Below are positions 17,090 through 26,444 of a stretch of 64,000 bases of DNA, in pieces (position 1 is the stretch's first letter; every line of letters starts with the position of its first letter). Source of the stretch: Coprococcus eutactus (GTDB taxonomy: Bacteria > Bacillota > Clostridia > Lachnospirales > Lachnospiraceae); contig NZ_CP102278.1 of assembly GCF_025149915.1 (NCBI RefSeq), forward strand, positions 434,001 to 498,000, read 5' to 3'. Made by a program: the position numbers and the translations under genes. The notes beneath the pieces are model-generated. The model was not told where the DNA came from. It worked only from the letters and a program-made list of their open reading frames with translations, and did not search any database.

Positions 17090-17898
17090 TGGCATTCACA
17101 AACGAACAGATGGAGCGTTACTCACGTCACATCATCCTTCAGGAAGTTGGCGTGAAGGGACAGAAGAAATTGTTAAATGGCAAGGTGCTGATCATCGGCG
17201 CAGGTGGACTGGGAGCGCCAGCCGCTATGTACCTGGCAGCAGCCGGAGTAGGAACCATCGGTATAGTTGATGCCGATGAGGTAGATCTGTCAAATCTTCA
17301 GAGACAGATCATTCACGGAACAGCAGATGTGGGCAAGGCAAAGGTCAAATCCGCAAAGGAGACCATGAACGCCATGAACCCTGATGTAAATGTGATCACA
17401 TACAGAGAGTTCGTGACATCAGAGAACATCATGGATCTCATCAAGGACTATGATTTCATTATCGATGGAACAGACAACTTCCCTGCGAAGTTCCTTATAA
17501 ATGATGCCTGTGTTATGGCTAAGAAGCCATTTTCACATGCAGGAATCATCAGATTCAAGGGCCAGCTCATGACATATGTTCCAGATGAGGGACCATGTTA
17601 CAGATGTGTATTCAAGGATCCACCTCCAAAGGATGCGGTTCCTACATGTAAGCAGGCCGGAGTCATCGGAGCAATGGGCGGTGTTATTGGAAGTCTTCAG
17701 GCTATGGAGGCGATCAAGTATCTCATTGGAGTTGGCGATCTTCTGACAGGAAGACTCCTTACATTTGACGCACTTAAGATGGAATTCCACACAGTAAAGC
17801 TCCCTCACAAGAAGGGCTGTGGCTGTGCTGTATGTGGACCAAATCCAACCATCACCAAGCTCATCGACTACGAGCAGGTAGAGTGCGACGGAAAATAA
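17089..17898 (+). CDS. hcyF: E1-like ThiF/MoeB-family activating enzyme (HcyF-like)
   Basis: A 269-residue adenylating enzyme. The nucleotide loop is GAGGLG (37-42). The crossover loop has C187 in AVPTCKQAG, and the zinc site uses C170/C173 (CYRC) and the C-terminal CGCAVCG. It adenylates the freed Gly-Gly end of its carrier and helps form the thiocarboxylate. The TAATG overlap with hcyS makes that carrier its obvious partner. There is no rhodanese domain, so sulfur must come from another source such as the reductase/TusA pair upstream. Confidence 0.87.
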   Translation: MAFTNEQMERYSRHIILQEVGVKGQKKLLNGKVLIIGAGGLGAPAAMYLAAAGVGTIGIVDADEVDLSNLQRQIIHGTADVGKAKVKSAKETMNAMNPDVNVITYREFVTSENIMDLIKDYDFIIDGTDNFPAKFLINDACVMAKKPFSHAGIIRFKGQLMTYVPDEGPCYRCVFKDPPPKDAVPTCKQAGVIGAMGGVIGSLQAMEAIKYLIGVGDLLTGRLLTFDALKMEFHTVKLPHKKGCGCAVCGPNPTITKLIDYEQVECDGK

Positions 17899-17902
17899 AA
17901 TG

Positions 17903-18026
17903 ATCTCTGTAATCCGCCTGTGTATAGGGCTGTGAATGCTGAGTCTGACTGACAATACCATATCTGGGAGCGCTCCCGCTTAATGCTGCATGATCAACAT
18001 AGTTGATACAGGTGGGTCACAGAGAT
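17903..18026. repeat. Foldback element between hcyF and hcyD
   Basis: The left arm (17903-17925) and right arm (18006-18026) pair with few mismatches (ATCTCTGT...CCTGT). The ~80-nt core contains a perfect GGGAGCGCTCCC palindrome (17966-17977) and ATCAAC-ata-GTTGAT. The right arm ends ~10 nt before the AAGGAGG of hcyD. Confidence 0.7.
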
Positions 18027-18055
18027 AGTTGAATATAAGGAGGATATGAAGTAAG

Positions 18056-18472
18056 ATGTTGTACATGACAAAGTCTGATTACGAGAAGATACTTGCACAC
18101 TGCAAGGAAGGCCTTCCAAATGAGTCCTGTGGTCTGATCGGCGGTGTTAGAGAGGGCGATAAGAAGTACATCAGGAAGGTGTATCTCCTGACAAATATTG
18201 ACGCCAGCAACGAGCATTTTTCCATGGACCCGAGAGAGCAGCTTGCGGCAGTTAAGGATATGCGTGCAAATGGATACGAGCTTCTTGGCAACTTTCATTC
18301 CCATCCAGAGTCTCCGTCCAGACCTTCGGAGGAGGATAAGAGACTTGCATATGATTCCAAGGTGAATTATCTGATTCTCTCCCTCATGGAGATAGACAAT
18401 CCGGTACTCAAGGCCTTCAACATAGATGAGGAAAAGAATGTGACGATAGAGGAGCTTGTTATAGAATCATGA
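18056..18472 (+). CDS. hcyD: JAMM/MPN+ metallopeptidase (HcyD/Mec-like)
   Basis: A 138-residue JAB1/MPN+ zinc peptidase. The full JAMM signature is present: E23, then H81-x-H83-P and S91-x-x-D94 in FHSHPESPSRPSEED. Relatives (Mec+ in mycobacteria, HcyD in Wolinella) trim sulfur-carrier proteins. Here the likely job is to cut Ser-Phe from HcyS to expose Gly-Gly. The start could also be ATG 18065. The gene is the last in the operon and is followed by a terminator. Confidence 0.85.
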   Translation: MLYMTKSDYEKILAHCKEGLPNESCGLIGGVREGDKKYIRKVYLLTNIDASNEHFSMDPREQLAAVKDMRANGYELLGNFHSHPESPSRPSEEDKRLAYDSKVNYLILSLMEIDNPVLKAFNIDEEKNVTIEELVIES

Positions 18473-18490
18473 TAGATAGCAGGCATTTGA

Positions 18491-18530
18491 AGGAACAGGG
18501 CGGGCTTTGATACCCGCCCTTGTTCTTTAC
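18491..18530 (+). terminator. Terminator after hcyD
   Basis: GAACA-GGGCGGG pairs with CCCGCCC-t-TGTTC around a ctttgata loop, followed by a short TTT. A strong GC stem at an operon end. Confidence 0.72.
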
Positions 18531-18570
18531 GCGGACTGTGTCATAAATTTTATTTGGAGTTACTGAAGAG

Positions 18571-19794
18571 ATGTTTTGCATAAGTATAAACCATAAGAAT
18601 ACGCCGGCCGATGTCAGGGAGAGATTTGCATTTACGACAAAAGGACAGAGACAGTTCACTGAGCGCCTTAAGGCTGAGGTGGGTGGATGTGTCGTGTTGT
18701 CGACCTGCAATAGGATGGAGATATACTTCATAGATAAATATGAACAGGTGGAAAAGCTGTTGGCAAATGACAGGGAGGTTCCGGTCAGCCTCATAAGAAG
18801 ATATAGCATGAATTATGAAGGATTTCAGTGTGTGTTACATCTGTGCAGAGTGGCGTGTGGTATGGATTCCATGGTGCTCGGCGAGGTGGAGATCATACAT
18901 CAGGTGAAGAGCGCATATCTTGTGGCAAAGGAGCTTGGAGCCTGTGACGGCGAGCTGAATATAGCATTTCAGGGAGCACTTGCGGCGGCAAAGGCGGTGG
19001 CAACGGAGAGTGATGCCACGAGGCTTCCGATATCCGTCGGAACCTTGTCAGCACGGGAGGCAGTGAATTTTACAAGAAATGGCGGCATTGAAAACACGTG
19101 CAGAGATGTTCGAAGTGATGTGGTAAGCAGCAGTCAAGTTGAGAGTGAGGATGCTGAAAAGGCAAATACCGGGCATATCCTAGTCGTAGGAGCCACAGGC
19201 AAGATAGGCAGCATAGTTGTCAAGGATATCGCAGATCTTGCGCCAGACATAGAGATAACAGGCACAAGCAGAAGCCACCACAGTGCAGATAGCATATTTG
19301 GCAGACATCAGCAGATCAGGATAGAGGACTACAGCAGAAGATATGAGCTGGCAGCCTGGGCGGATGTCATCATCAGCGCGACAGCAAGCCCTCATTATAC
19401 ATTTGTCAGGGATGAACTGGCAGAAGCCGTGAAAATGCATCATAAGCGGAGGTTGTTCCTGGATCTGGCAATGCCGAAGGACATTGACCCGTCAGTCTCA
19501 GAGGTGGACGGATGTGTATTGCGTGACATAGACTATATCAGGACACTCTCCAGAGAGAACAATGAGAGCAGGGCAAAGACAATCACAGAGATGGAGCCGT
19601 GGCTCATATCACAGGTTGACGAGATCATGAAGAACATAGCATTTTCGAGGTTCAACAGGGAGCACGGAGACGTGATGGCGAAGCTTAAGACTATAGATGG
19701 TGCAAAGATGGTATATAAACTCAAAGGACAGCTTGAGTATGAGGCATTTGAGAAAATGCTGGACAGTATTGTGACTGCCGGATGTGAGAACTGA
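18571..19794 (+). CDS. hemA: Glutamyl-tRNA reductase
   Basis: The first committed step of C5 tetrapyrrole synthesis: Glu-tRNA to glutamate-1-semialdehyde with NADPH. Its 407 residues include the N-terminal SINHKNTPADVRERFAF, the catalytic Cys C46 in VVLSTCNRMEIY and GMDSMVLGEVEI. The NADPH domain starts at LVVGATGKIGS. A hydrophilic insert (GGIENTCRDVRSDVVSSSQ and following) precedes that domain. It opens a block with all genes needed to reach precorrin-2 and beyond, right after the siroheme-dependent sulfite reductase operon. Confidence 0.92.
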   Translation: MFCISINHKNTPADVRERFAFTTKGQRQFTERLKAEVGGCVVLSTCNRMEIYFIDKYEQVEKLLANDREVPVSLIRRYSMNYEGFQCVLHLCRVACGMDSMVLGEVEIIHQVKSAYLVAKELGACDGELNIAFQGALAAAKAVATESDATRLPISVGTLSAREAVNFTRNGGIENTCRDVRSDVVSSSQVESEDAEKANTGHILVVGATGKIGSIVVKDIADLAPDIEITGTSRSHHSADSIFGRHQQIRIEDYSRRYELAAWADVIISATASPHYTFVRDELAEAVKMHHKRRLFLDLAMPKDIDPSVSEVDGCVLRDIDYIRTLSRENNESRAKTITEMEPWLISQVDEIMKNIAFSRFNREHGDVMAKLKTIDGAKMVYKLKGQLEYEAFEKMLDSIVTAGCEN

Positions 19795-19920
19795 ATACTG
19801 CTTGTTTGCCTGAGATTATGCAGTATCATCGTCTGATGATGGTTATGTCAGATGTCAGATAATTGGAACAACTTTTGGTGCTTTTTTATAGAGACTCAAT
19901 AATAGAAATTAGAGGTAGTG

Positions 19921-20568
19921 ATGTCGTATTTCCCATTTATGATCGAACTGAATAATGAGAGATGCCTGATCGCAGGAGGCGGAACTGTTGCATACAGAAA
20001 GGTGTGCAGCATGCTGGAATTTGGCGCGGTGGTCACGGTGGTGTCCCCAGAGTTTTGCCCGGAGCTTTTGAAACTGGCGGAGCAGGTGAATACGCCAGAC
20101 AAATACTGTGCAGCGACAAGCGATGATCGTGGTTCTGTAGAGAATTTTGCAGATTATTCTGGATGCCTAACACTTGTAAAAAGACGTGTGCAGCCACAGG
20201 ATATTGTTAGCGCATTTGTCGTCATAATGGCGACGGACGATGAGAAGGTCAACCACGAAATGGCGGAGCTTTGCAGGCAGCAGCGAATACTTGTAAATGT
20301 GGTTGATGTGAAGGCGGATTGCGGATTTTATTTTCCAGCGATCATAAAGGATAAAGAGGTTGTTATAAGCGTTTCCACCGGTGGACAGAGTCCAGTGCTT
20401 GCGGGCACGATCAAGAGAAATATAGAGAGCCATTTAGGTAGGAGTTATGGCGATATAGCGGAGCGTATGGGTGAGCTCCGCGAGCAGATCAAAGCACAGA
20501 TAGACGGCGAGGAAGAGCGAAAGAAAGCGTTTCAGCAAATGGTTAGGAGTCTGTTAGATGAGAGTTGA
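19921..20568 (+). CDS. Precorrin-2 dehydrogenase (siroheme synthase N-domain type)
   Basis: About 215 residues. The NAD+ binding motif is CLIAGGGTVAYRKV, followed by the C-terminal signature VSTGGQSPVLAGTIKRNIE. It oxidises precorrin-2 to sirohydrochlorin; Met8-like members can also insert Fe2+. No separate chelatase gene is in this window, so either this protein or one elsewhere does that step. ATG 19921 is preferred to the adjoining GTG 19918. The 3' end overlaps hemC by 11 nt. Confidence 0.88.
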   Translation: MSYFPFMIELNNERCLIAGGGTVAYRKVCSMLEFGAVVTVVSPEFCPELLKLAEQVNTPDKYCAATSDDRGSVENFADYSGCLTLVKRRVQPQDIVSAFVVIMATDDEKVNHEMAELCRQQRILVNVVDVKADCGFYFPAIIKDKEVVISVSTGGQSPVLAGTIKRNIESHLGRSYGDIAERMGELREQIKAQIDGEEERKKAFQQMVRSLLDES

Positions 20569-21610
20569 GAATGGACATGGTAAAAATAAACCGAATATTC
20601 GTAAATTTGCGGAGAATGACATGGCAGATGGATTCAATAGTGACTGTTTGGATTGCGAAAGCGGAGGACAGAAAAAAACAGTAAAAGTTGGAACCCGCGG
20701 CAGCAAGCTTGCTCTTGCTCAGACTGAATTGGTGATAAAGGCACTCAATGAGAGATTTCCCCAGATTGATTTTCAGATGGTTACAATGAGTACCCGGGGG
20801 GATCGGGACACCAGCAGAGCGCTTCTGGAATTCGGAGGCAAAGCGGTATTTGTCGAGGAGTTCGAGGAAGCTATACTTAAAGGTGACATAGACATAGCGG
20901 TACACAGTGCCAAGGATATGCCGATGGAGATCATGGAAGGTCTTACGATATCGGGTACACTTCCGAGAGCATGTCCGCAGGACGTTTTTATATATAAGAG
21001 TGGCAGGTCATTTGACAGAAACGACAGTTTCGTGGTGGGAACCAGCAGCCTGAGACGGCAGTACCAGATAAGAGACATGTATCCAAATGCGGTGTGCAAG
21101 AATCTGAGAGGAAATGTCGGCACCCGCATACAGAAGCTAGAGGACGGCGAATACGATGCCATCATTCTTGCAGCGGCAGGGCTTGAGCGCCTGGGAGTTA
21201 TTGAAGATAAAGGCAATGACAGTACAGAATGCTTTGAAGTGCACAAGGACGAGCTTACATTCAGATACCTCAGTACAGAGTCAATGCTTCCGGCAGCGTG
21301 CCAGGGAATCATAGCCATAGAGACGCGAACATCCGGCGAAGCATACGACATGGTGAGGGCGATAAATGATACCGAGGCATACACACAGCTCACATGCGAG
21401 CGCGCAGTCTTAAGCCGCCTGAACGCCGGCTGTCACGAACCGATAGGCGTGTACTCAGAACTGAAAGGCAAACACATGAAGCTAAGCCTGATGAAAGTAG
21501 ATGCGGCTTCATCGGACAAAGAGAAAGATGAAGAAATCCAGATACACAGAAAGACGGTAGAAGGAAACACCTCAGAATGGGAACAACTGGTAGAGGCGTT
21601 GATAAAGTAG
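20558..21610 (+). CDS. hemC: Porphobilinogen deaminase (hydroxymethylbilane synthase)
   Basis: Joins four porphobilinogens into hydroxymethylbilane. The dipyrromethane cofactor Cys is in RLNAGCHEPIG; KVGTRGSKLALAQTELV and AVHSAKDMP are family blocks. At 350 residues it is longer than usual because ~40 poorly conserved residues precede KVGTRGSKLA. A later start is possible, but the overlap with the upstream gene favours ATG 20558. Confidence 0.92.
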   Translation: MRVENGHGKNKPNIRKFAENDMADGFNSDCLDCESGGQKKTVKVGTRGSKLALAQTELVIKALNERFPQIDFQMVTMSTRGDRDTSRALLEFGGKAVFVEEFEEAILKGDIDIAVHSAKDMPMEIMEGLTISGTLPRACPQDVFIYKSGRSFDRNDSFVVGTSSLRRQYQIRDMYPNAVCKNLRGNVGTRIQKLEDGEYDAIILAAAGLERLGVIEDKGNDSTECFEVHKDELTFRYLSTESMLPAACQGIIAIETRTSGEAYDMVRAINDTEAYTQLTCERAVLSRLNAGCHEPIGVYSELKGKHMKLSLMKVDAASSDKEKDEEIQIHRKTVEGNTSEWEQLVEALIK

Positions 21611-21711
21611 GTTATAGCATAACAGATATGTTTCTATTTCAAGAAAAGAAAAATGTTATGAAGCAGTGTATTTTGAAGATAAGTAGAAAAGTAAATTTTA
21701 TCGATATGTAA

Positions 21712-21776
21712 GCTGGGTGTGCTGGATTTGTGCCTGCTGGGCTACGCACAGCAGGCACAAATCCAGCACACCCAGC
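21712..21776. repeat. Perfect 28-bp hairpin between hemC and cobA-hemD
   Basis: 21712-21739 and 21749-21776 are exact reverse complements around a 9-nt loop. The right arm ends 19 nt before the cobA start, directly next to its GGGAGAG RBS. There is no T-run, so it is not a standard terminator. It is the most perfect of the foldbacks in this window. Confidence 0.9.
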
Positions 21777-21794
21777 GCATGGGAGAGCAAAAAA

Positions 21795-23378
21795 ATGGTA
21801 TATTTGATAGGCGCAGGCCCCGGCGACCCGGGACTCATTACGGTGAAGGGCCTGGAATTCATAAAACAATGCGATACGATCATATATGACAGGCTTGGCA
21901 CCTACCAGCTTCTGGAGATGGTGAAGCCGGACTGCCGCAGGATATACGTCGGCAAACAGGCGGGCAGCCACTACAAGAAGCAGCCTGAGATAAACGAGAT
22001 ACTTGTTGAGGAAGGTCGCAAAGGCAACATGGTGGTGCGCCTCAAAGGTGGCGATCCATTTGTATTCGGAAGAGGCGGCGAGGAAGTGACCGCACTTTTA
22101 GAAGCGGGGATCCCATTTCAGGTGATACCGGGAATAACATCCGCAGTGGCGGTTCCGGAGGTGTGCGGCATACCAGTGACCCACCGGGGAACGAGCAGAA
22201 GCTTTCACGTGATAACAGGACACAAGCGGGCAGACATACACAGATCAGATGAAGATGTTTTAAATGACTATGCTTATATTAGAAATCAGGAAGGGACAAG
22301 CGTGTTCCTCATGGGACTTAACAGGCTGCCGCAGATCATGGAGAGACTTGTTCAGACTGGGGCTGAGGAACATACTCCGGTCGCGGTCATTTCCAAGGGA
22401 ACCATGCCTGGACAGCAGATAGTTCGTGGCGATATACAGTCCATTGCGGACAAGGTGAACGATGCAAAGCTAGAATCCCCCGCAATCATAGTCGTGGGTG
22501 AAAATGCAGCACTGGATTTTACTGCACCGAACAGAGGACCGCTTCAGAATGTCCACGTTGGACTTGTTGGAACGCCAAAGCTTCGCGAGAAGATGAGAGT
22601 TGCAATAGATGCACTTGGCGGTCAGTCCTACAGCATAGTGGATATGAGTGTGGAGCAGACAGAGGAGAAGGACAGGCTGCGTGTGGCTCTGGAACATATA
22701 GAAGATTATAGCTGGCTGGCATTTACCAGTCAGAACACCATAACCCTGTTTTTCAAATGGCTCAGGGAGTGGAATATAGATGTCAGAAAACTGGTTCATC
22801 TGAAATTTGCGGTGGTCGGTGCCGGAACAAGGGATGCGTTAAGATCCGAAGGCTACATAGCGGACTATGTGCCGGACGAGTACACCACAAGCGCCCTTGC
22901 TATGGGTCTTGCAAACGTGATGAATGACGGAGAGAAGCTTCTCCTTCCGAGGGCCGTTCAGGGCAGCGAGACAATGCTTGATATACTTGATAAGGGCGGC
23001 GTAACATACGAGGAGATTCCAGTATATGATGTGGTTGGCCGCAGGATGGAGAGCATACAGTATCTGAAAGATCTGGATGTGATCACATTTGTCAGCGCGT
23101 CAGGTGTCAGGGGATTCCTGAAAGTCCTTGACGCAGAGAAAAATGGATCTGGCATGGATCATATGCCGAATGATGTTGATTCATGCAGGGAGCATACGAA
23201 TAATACAGAAAGTACTTTAAAAATTCATGATATAATGAAAAACATCCGCATAGCAGCACTTGGAAATGTGACAGAGAAGGCTTTGGAGAAAGCTGGTTAT
23301 CATGCGGATATAGTTCCGGAGGTCGGTGATATTGAGCATCTTATATCATCCATCGGCGAATTCTATACTCACAGGTAG
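21795..23378 (+). CDS. cobA-hemD: Fused uroporphyrinogen-III C-methyltransferase and uroporphyrinogen-III synthase
   Basis: A 527-residue fusion. Residues 1-~250 are the SAM-dependent methyltransferase ([43 protein letters not shown]), which makes precorrin-2. From ~260 the HemD domain ([39 protein letters not shown]) closes the ring to uroporphyrinogen III. A ~40-residue low-complexity stretch lies near the end of the HemD part. An upstream in-frame ATG lies inside the hairpin, and ATG 21795 with GGGAGAG is the real start. The fusion channels the intermediate toward siroheme and corrinoids. Confidence 0.93.
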   Translation: MVYLIGAGPGDPGLITVKGLEFIKQCDTIIYDRLGTYQLLEMVKPDCRRIYVGKQAGSHYKKQPEINEILVEEGRKGNMVVRLKGGDPFVFGRGGEEVTALLEAGIPFQVIPGITSAVAVPEVCGIPVTHRGTSRSFHVITGHKRADIHRSDEDVLNDYAYIRNQEGTSVFLMGLNRLPQIMERLVQTGAEEHTPVAVISKGTMPGQQIVRGDIQSIADKVNDAKLESPAIIVVGENAALDFTAPNRGPLQNVHVGLVGTPKLREKMRVAIDALGGQSYSIVDMSVEQTEEKDRLRVALEHIEDYSWLAFTSQNTITLFFKWLREWNIDVRKLVHLKFAVVGAGTRDALRSEGYIADYVPDEYTTSALAMGLANVMNDGEKLLLPRAVQGSETMLDILDKGGVTYEEIPVYDVVGRRMESIQYLKDLDVITFVSASGVRGFLKVLDAEKNGSGMDHMPNDVDSCREHTNNTESTLKIHDIMKNIRIAALGNVTEKALEKAGYHADIVPEVGDIEHLISSIGEFYTHR

Positions 23379-23389
23379 CATCAGAAGTG

Positions 23390-23451
23390 GGGGACAGGTA
23401 CCTCCGTTCCCACTATCCGTTTCGTAAAAGGGGACAGGTACCTCCGTCCCC
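23390..23451. repeat. Two tandem family C palindromes (GGGGACAGGTACC)
   Basis: Copies at 23390-23411 and 23430-23451 differ at about one position. Each folds by GGGGAC/GTCCCC with an inner AGGTACCT palindrome. A third copy and a partial one are at 28024-28068. All follow stop codons. Confidence 0.8.
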
Positions 23452-23498
23452 ATTTGAATAATAGAGAGAACATGTATGTAGAGAAAAGAGGCAGTAAT

Positions 23499-24470
23499 AT
23501 GATAAGACTCAGAAGACTTCGTGGCAGCGAGGCCATCAGAAATATGGTTAGAGAGAACAGGGTTAACAAGGAGGATCTTGTATATCCGATGTTTGTGGCG
23601 GAGGGCACAGGAATCAAGAATCCGGTAGACTCCATGCCGGGAATATACCAGTATTCACTTGACACATTTGAGGAGGAGCTTCGCAGAGTGGCGGACGCCG
23701 GAATCAGCGCGGTTCTCCTGTTCGGCATACCGGCTCACAAGGATGAGGTGGGCAGCAGCGCGTACGACGACCAGGGAATCATGCAGAAAGCGGTCAGGAG
23801 GATAAAAGAGCTGTATCCGGACATGATAGTCATAGCGGACATTTGTCTGTGTGAGTACACATCACACGGTCACTGCGGAATTATACATGACGGCAAGATA
23901 CTCAACGATGAGACTCTTCCATATCTGGGCAAGATGGCTGTATCCCTTGCAAAGGCCGGCGCGGACATGGTGGCTCCATCAGATATGATGGATGGACATA
24001 CCGCTTACATCAGAAAGGCACTTGACGACAACGGGCTGACGGATGTACTGATCATGGGTTACAGTGCGAAATTTGCATCTGGTTACTATGCACCATTTCG
24101 CGATGCGGCACATTCTGCACCACAGTTTGGAGACAGAAGGACATACCAGATGGATCCCGCAAATGGCAGGGAGGCTCTGAGAGAGTGCGAGGCGGATATC
24201 GCCGAGGGAGCAGACATAATCATGGTCAAGCCGGCACTTGCTTATCTGGATGTAGTCAAGGATGTGAGAAACCACACGGACTATCCGATAGCTGTGTACA
24301 ATGTCAGCGGCGAGTACTCCATGGTCAAGGCAGCTGCGGCAAATGGCTGGATAGACGAGAAGAGGATCGTAATGGAAAACATGACAGCCATGAAGCGTGC
24401 CGGAGCAGGGATCATCATAACCTATCACGCCATAGACGTGGCACATTGGCTTGAGTCGGAATCAATATGA
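23499..24470 (+). CDS. hemB: Delta-aminolevulinic acid dehydratase (porphobilinogen synthase)
   Basis: Condenses two 5-aminolevulinates to porphobilinogen. About 323 residues, the usual size. The two active-site lysines are in MGYSAKFAS and IMVKPALAYLD; the metal-site region ADICLCEYTSHGHCG has the Cys-rich zinc pattern. ATG 23499 (MIRLRRLRGSE) matches the family start; ATGs at 23472 and 23454 are also in frame. Confidence 0.94.
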   Translation: MIRLRRLRGSEAIRNMVRENRVNKEDLVYPMFVAEGTGIKNPVDSMPGIYQYSLDTFEEELRRVADAGISAVLLFGIPAHKDEVGSSAYDDQGIMQKAVRRIKELYPDMIVIADICLCEYTSHGHCGIIHDGKILNDETLPYLGKMAVSLAKAGADMVAPSDMMDGHTAYIRKALDDNGLTDVLIMGYSAKFASGYYAPFRDAAHSAPQFGDRRTYQMDPANGREALRECEADIAEGADIIMVKPALAYLDVVKDVRNHTDYPIAVYNVSGEYSMVKAAAANGWIDEKRIVMENMTAMKRAGAGIIITYHAIDVAHWLESESI

Positions 24471-24535
24471 CGGAGTCATATTTCGGAATGATTCCGACGA
24501 TCTGCCCCACTCGACGGAGGAGAGAGGGGCGTTGC
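24455..24535. repeat. Hairpins at the hemB 3' end
   Basis: GTCGGAATCA (in the hemB tail) pairs with TGATTCCGAC at 24489-24498, with GTCATAT pairing inside. GCCCC and GGGGC around 24503-24530 form a second stem. The rest of the 280-nt hemB-hemL spacer is AT-rich with no recognised element. Confidence 0.5.
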
Positions 24536-24750
24536 CAAAGATGAGGAGAATGCGACATCAACACTTAAAAGAAGATAGAGCTGAGTAGGACAATAGTTGC
24601 TATGTATAACGAGGCATTTTTATCTATTTGGAATATAAATTAGAAAAAGATACAATATTGTATCTAAACGGCTAAAATAACATAGCTTTGCGAAAAACAA
24701 AAGGAAACAAAGAAAAAAGTCACACAGGACGATAAATTATAGAAAGAAGA

Positions 24751-26028
24751 ATGGCAATGACAAATTCACAGGATCTATTTGAGAAATCACAGAAGGTAAT
24801 TCCAGGCGGCGTCAATTCACCGGTCAGGGCATTTGGCTCGGTGGGACGGACACCTGTATTTATGAAGAAAGCAAAAGGTTCACATATATTTGACGAGGAT
24901 GGCAACTCCTATGTGGATTATGTCTGCTCCTGGGGCCCGGGAATTTTGGGGCATGCCGATGACAGAGTCATAGATGCGGTAAAGGCTGCTTGTGATGATG
25001 GACTTACATTTGGCGCACCGACAAGGAAAGAGCTCGAGATCGCAGAATTGATAAATGAGCTCATGCCGTCAATGGAGCTGACACGAATGGTCAACTCGGG
25101 AACAGAGGCGGTGATGAGTGCCCTCAGAGTGGCGAGGGGATTTACAGGCAGAGATAAGATTGTAAAGTTCCGCGGCTGCTATCACGGACACAGTGATGGA
25201 CTTCTGGTCAAAGCAGGCTCGGCAGCACTTACACAGTCAGTTCCGGACAGTCTGGGAGTTCCAAAGTCGTATACACAGCATACACTCATAGCTGAGTATA
25301 ACAACGAGGACAGCGTAAAGAAGTTATTTGAGGCGGAGGGCAAAGACATTGCCGCAATCGTGGTCGAGCCGGTTGCCGCAAATATGGGAGTTGTCCCACC
25401 GCATGATGGATTCCTTCAGTTCCTCAGGGACATAACAAATGAGTACGGCTCACTTCTTATATTTGATGAGGTCATCACAGGTTTCAGACTCAGCCTTGGC
25501 GGTGCCCAGGAATACTTCGGGGTAAAGCCTGATCTCACAACACTTGGCAAGATAGTTGGAGGCGGAATGCCGGTGGGAGCATACGGCGGACGCCGCGATG
25601 TCATGAGCATGGTGGCACCACTTGGCGGAGTATACCAGGCGGGAACTCTGTCGGGCAATCCGATTGCCATGACAGCCGGACTCACAACGCTCCGCATACT
25701 CCAGAAGGAAAAGGATACAATATATCCGGCGATAGAAAAGAGCACAAGGCAGATAGCCGACACAGTCAGAAGCACATTTGGCGACACAGTCCATGTCAAC
25801 CAGATAGGCTCACTGATGAGCGTATTCTTCACAGATCAGGAAGTAGTGGATATGGACACGTCAATATCCAGCGACACCGCAAGGTATGCAAAGTATTTCT
25901 CATACATGCTGGACAACGGAATCTATCTTGCACCATCACAGTTCGAGGCAATGTTCGTGTCCTACGCACACAGCAAGGAAGACGTGTCCAAAACCTGTGA
26001 GCTGATAAAGAAATACAAAGAGAACTAG
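24751..26028 (+). CDS. hemL: Glutamate-1-semialdehyde 2,1-aminomutase
   Basis: Converts glutamate-1-semialdehyde to 5-aminolevulinate, the step after HemA. The 425-residue class-III aminotransferase fold shows SQKVIPGGVNSPVRAFG, the catalytic PLP Lys in TTLGKIVGGGMPVGA and YQAGTLSGNPIAMTAG. ATG 24751 has AGAAAGAAG before it. Together with hemA, hemC, cobA-hemD and hemB it completes the path to precorrin-2. Confidence 0.95.
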   Translation: MAMTNSQDLFEKSQKVIPGGVNSPVRAFGSVGRTPVFMKKAKGSHIFDEDGNSYVDYVCSWGPGILGHADDRVIDAVKAACDDGLTFGAPTRKELEIAELINELMPSMELTRMVNSGTEAVMSALRVARGFTGRDKIVKFRGCYHGHSDGLLVKAGSAALTQSVPDSLGVPKSYTQHTLIAEYNNEDSVKKLFEAEGKDIAAIVVEPVAANMGVVPPHDGFLQFLRDITNEYGSLLIFDEVITGFRLSLGGAQEYFGVKPDLTTLGKIVGGGMPVGAYGGRRDVMSMVAPLGGVYQAGTLSGNPIAMTAGLTTLRILQKEKDTIYPAIEKSTRQIADTVRSTFGDTVHVNQIGSLMSVFFTDQEVVDMDTSISSDTARYAKYFSYMLDNGIYLAPSQFEAMFVSYAHSKEDVSKTCELIKKYKEN

Positions 26029-26148
26029 AGAGACTTAGTAGGTCAGAAGATGTCTCATTAAAAAGGAATTTATATTCCTATATTGTAGAAATAATTAGAT
26101 AAGTATTAAAAGAGTGGTTTGGAAATAACATAATAAAACTAACGGTTA

Positions 26149-26432
26149 TCGAAGAGTAAGCTGTCATGTTTATGTGATGCTACAAAGGCGGGTAGCACAT
26201 AGACGACGGAAGCTTGTCGCTCCTTGCTGAGCGGGAGCCCCCCTGCCCTTATAGGGGGCGGGAGCGAATGCAAATAATGTGTCAAGTTTTCTGTGAAAAC
26301 TTGACATGTAGCGTCAGCCCTCGCCGAAGGCGACTTTTGATGGGCTGATGTTCAATTCAGGAGCTAAGACAAGGTGACAGAGTCGTGCGTAGCCTTGGAG
26401 CATCACATAAACATGACAGCGACCTTCTTCGA
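26149..26432. repeat. 284-nt nested foldback element upstream of trxB
   Basis: The outer arms, 26149-26189 and 26392-26432, pair over ~41 nt with few mismatches (CTGTCATGTTTATGTGATGC is exact). The core holds a CCCCC/GGGGG hairpin (~26237-26258), a perfect TGTCAAGTTTT/AAAACTTGACA hairpin (26280-26306) and a family A repeat (26305-26353). The right arm ends one base before the AAGGAGG of trxB. It accounts for most of the 416-nt gap. Confidence 0.85.
26305..26353 (+). repeat. REP-like repeat, family A, copy 2
   Basis: 49 nt with arms CGTCAGCCC and GGGCTGATG and an inner TCGCC/GGCGA stem. It is ~88% identical by eye to the copy inside aprA (8471-8520). Confidence 0.8.
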
Positions 26433-26444
26433 CAAGGAGGAAAT

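Noticed and set aside
16880..17898. Thiamin or molybdopterin role for the ThiS/ThiF pair
   Set aside because: No thiG, thiH, thiE, moaE or related genes nearby; the masked C-terminus and JAMM gene fit the homocysteine system better.
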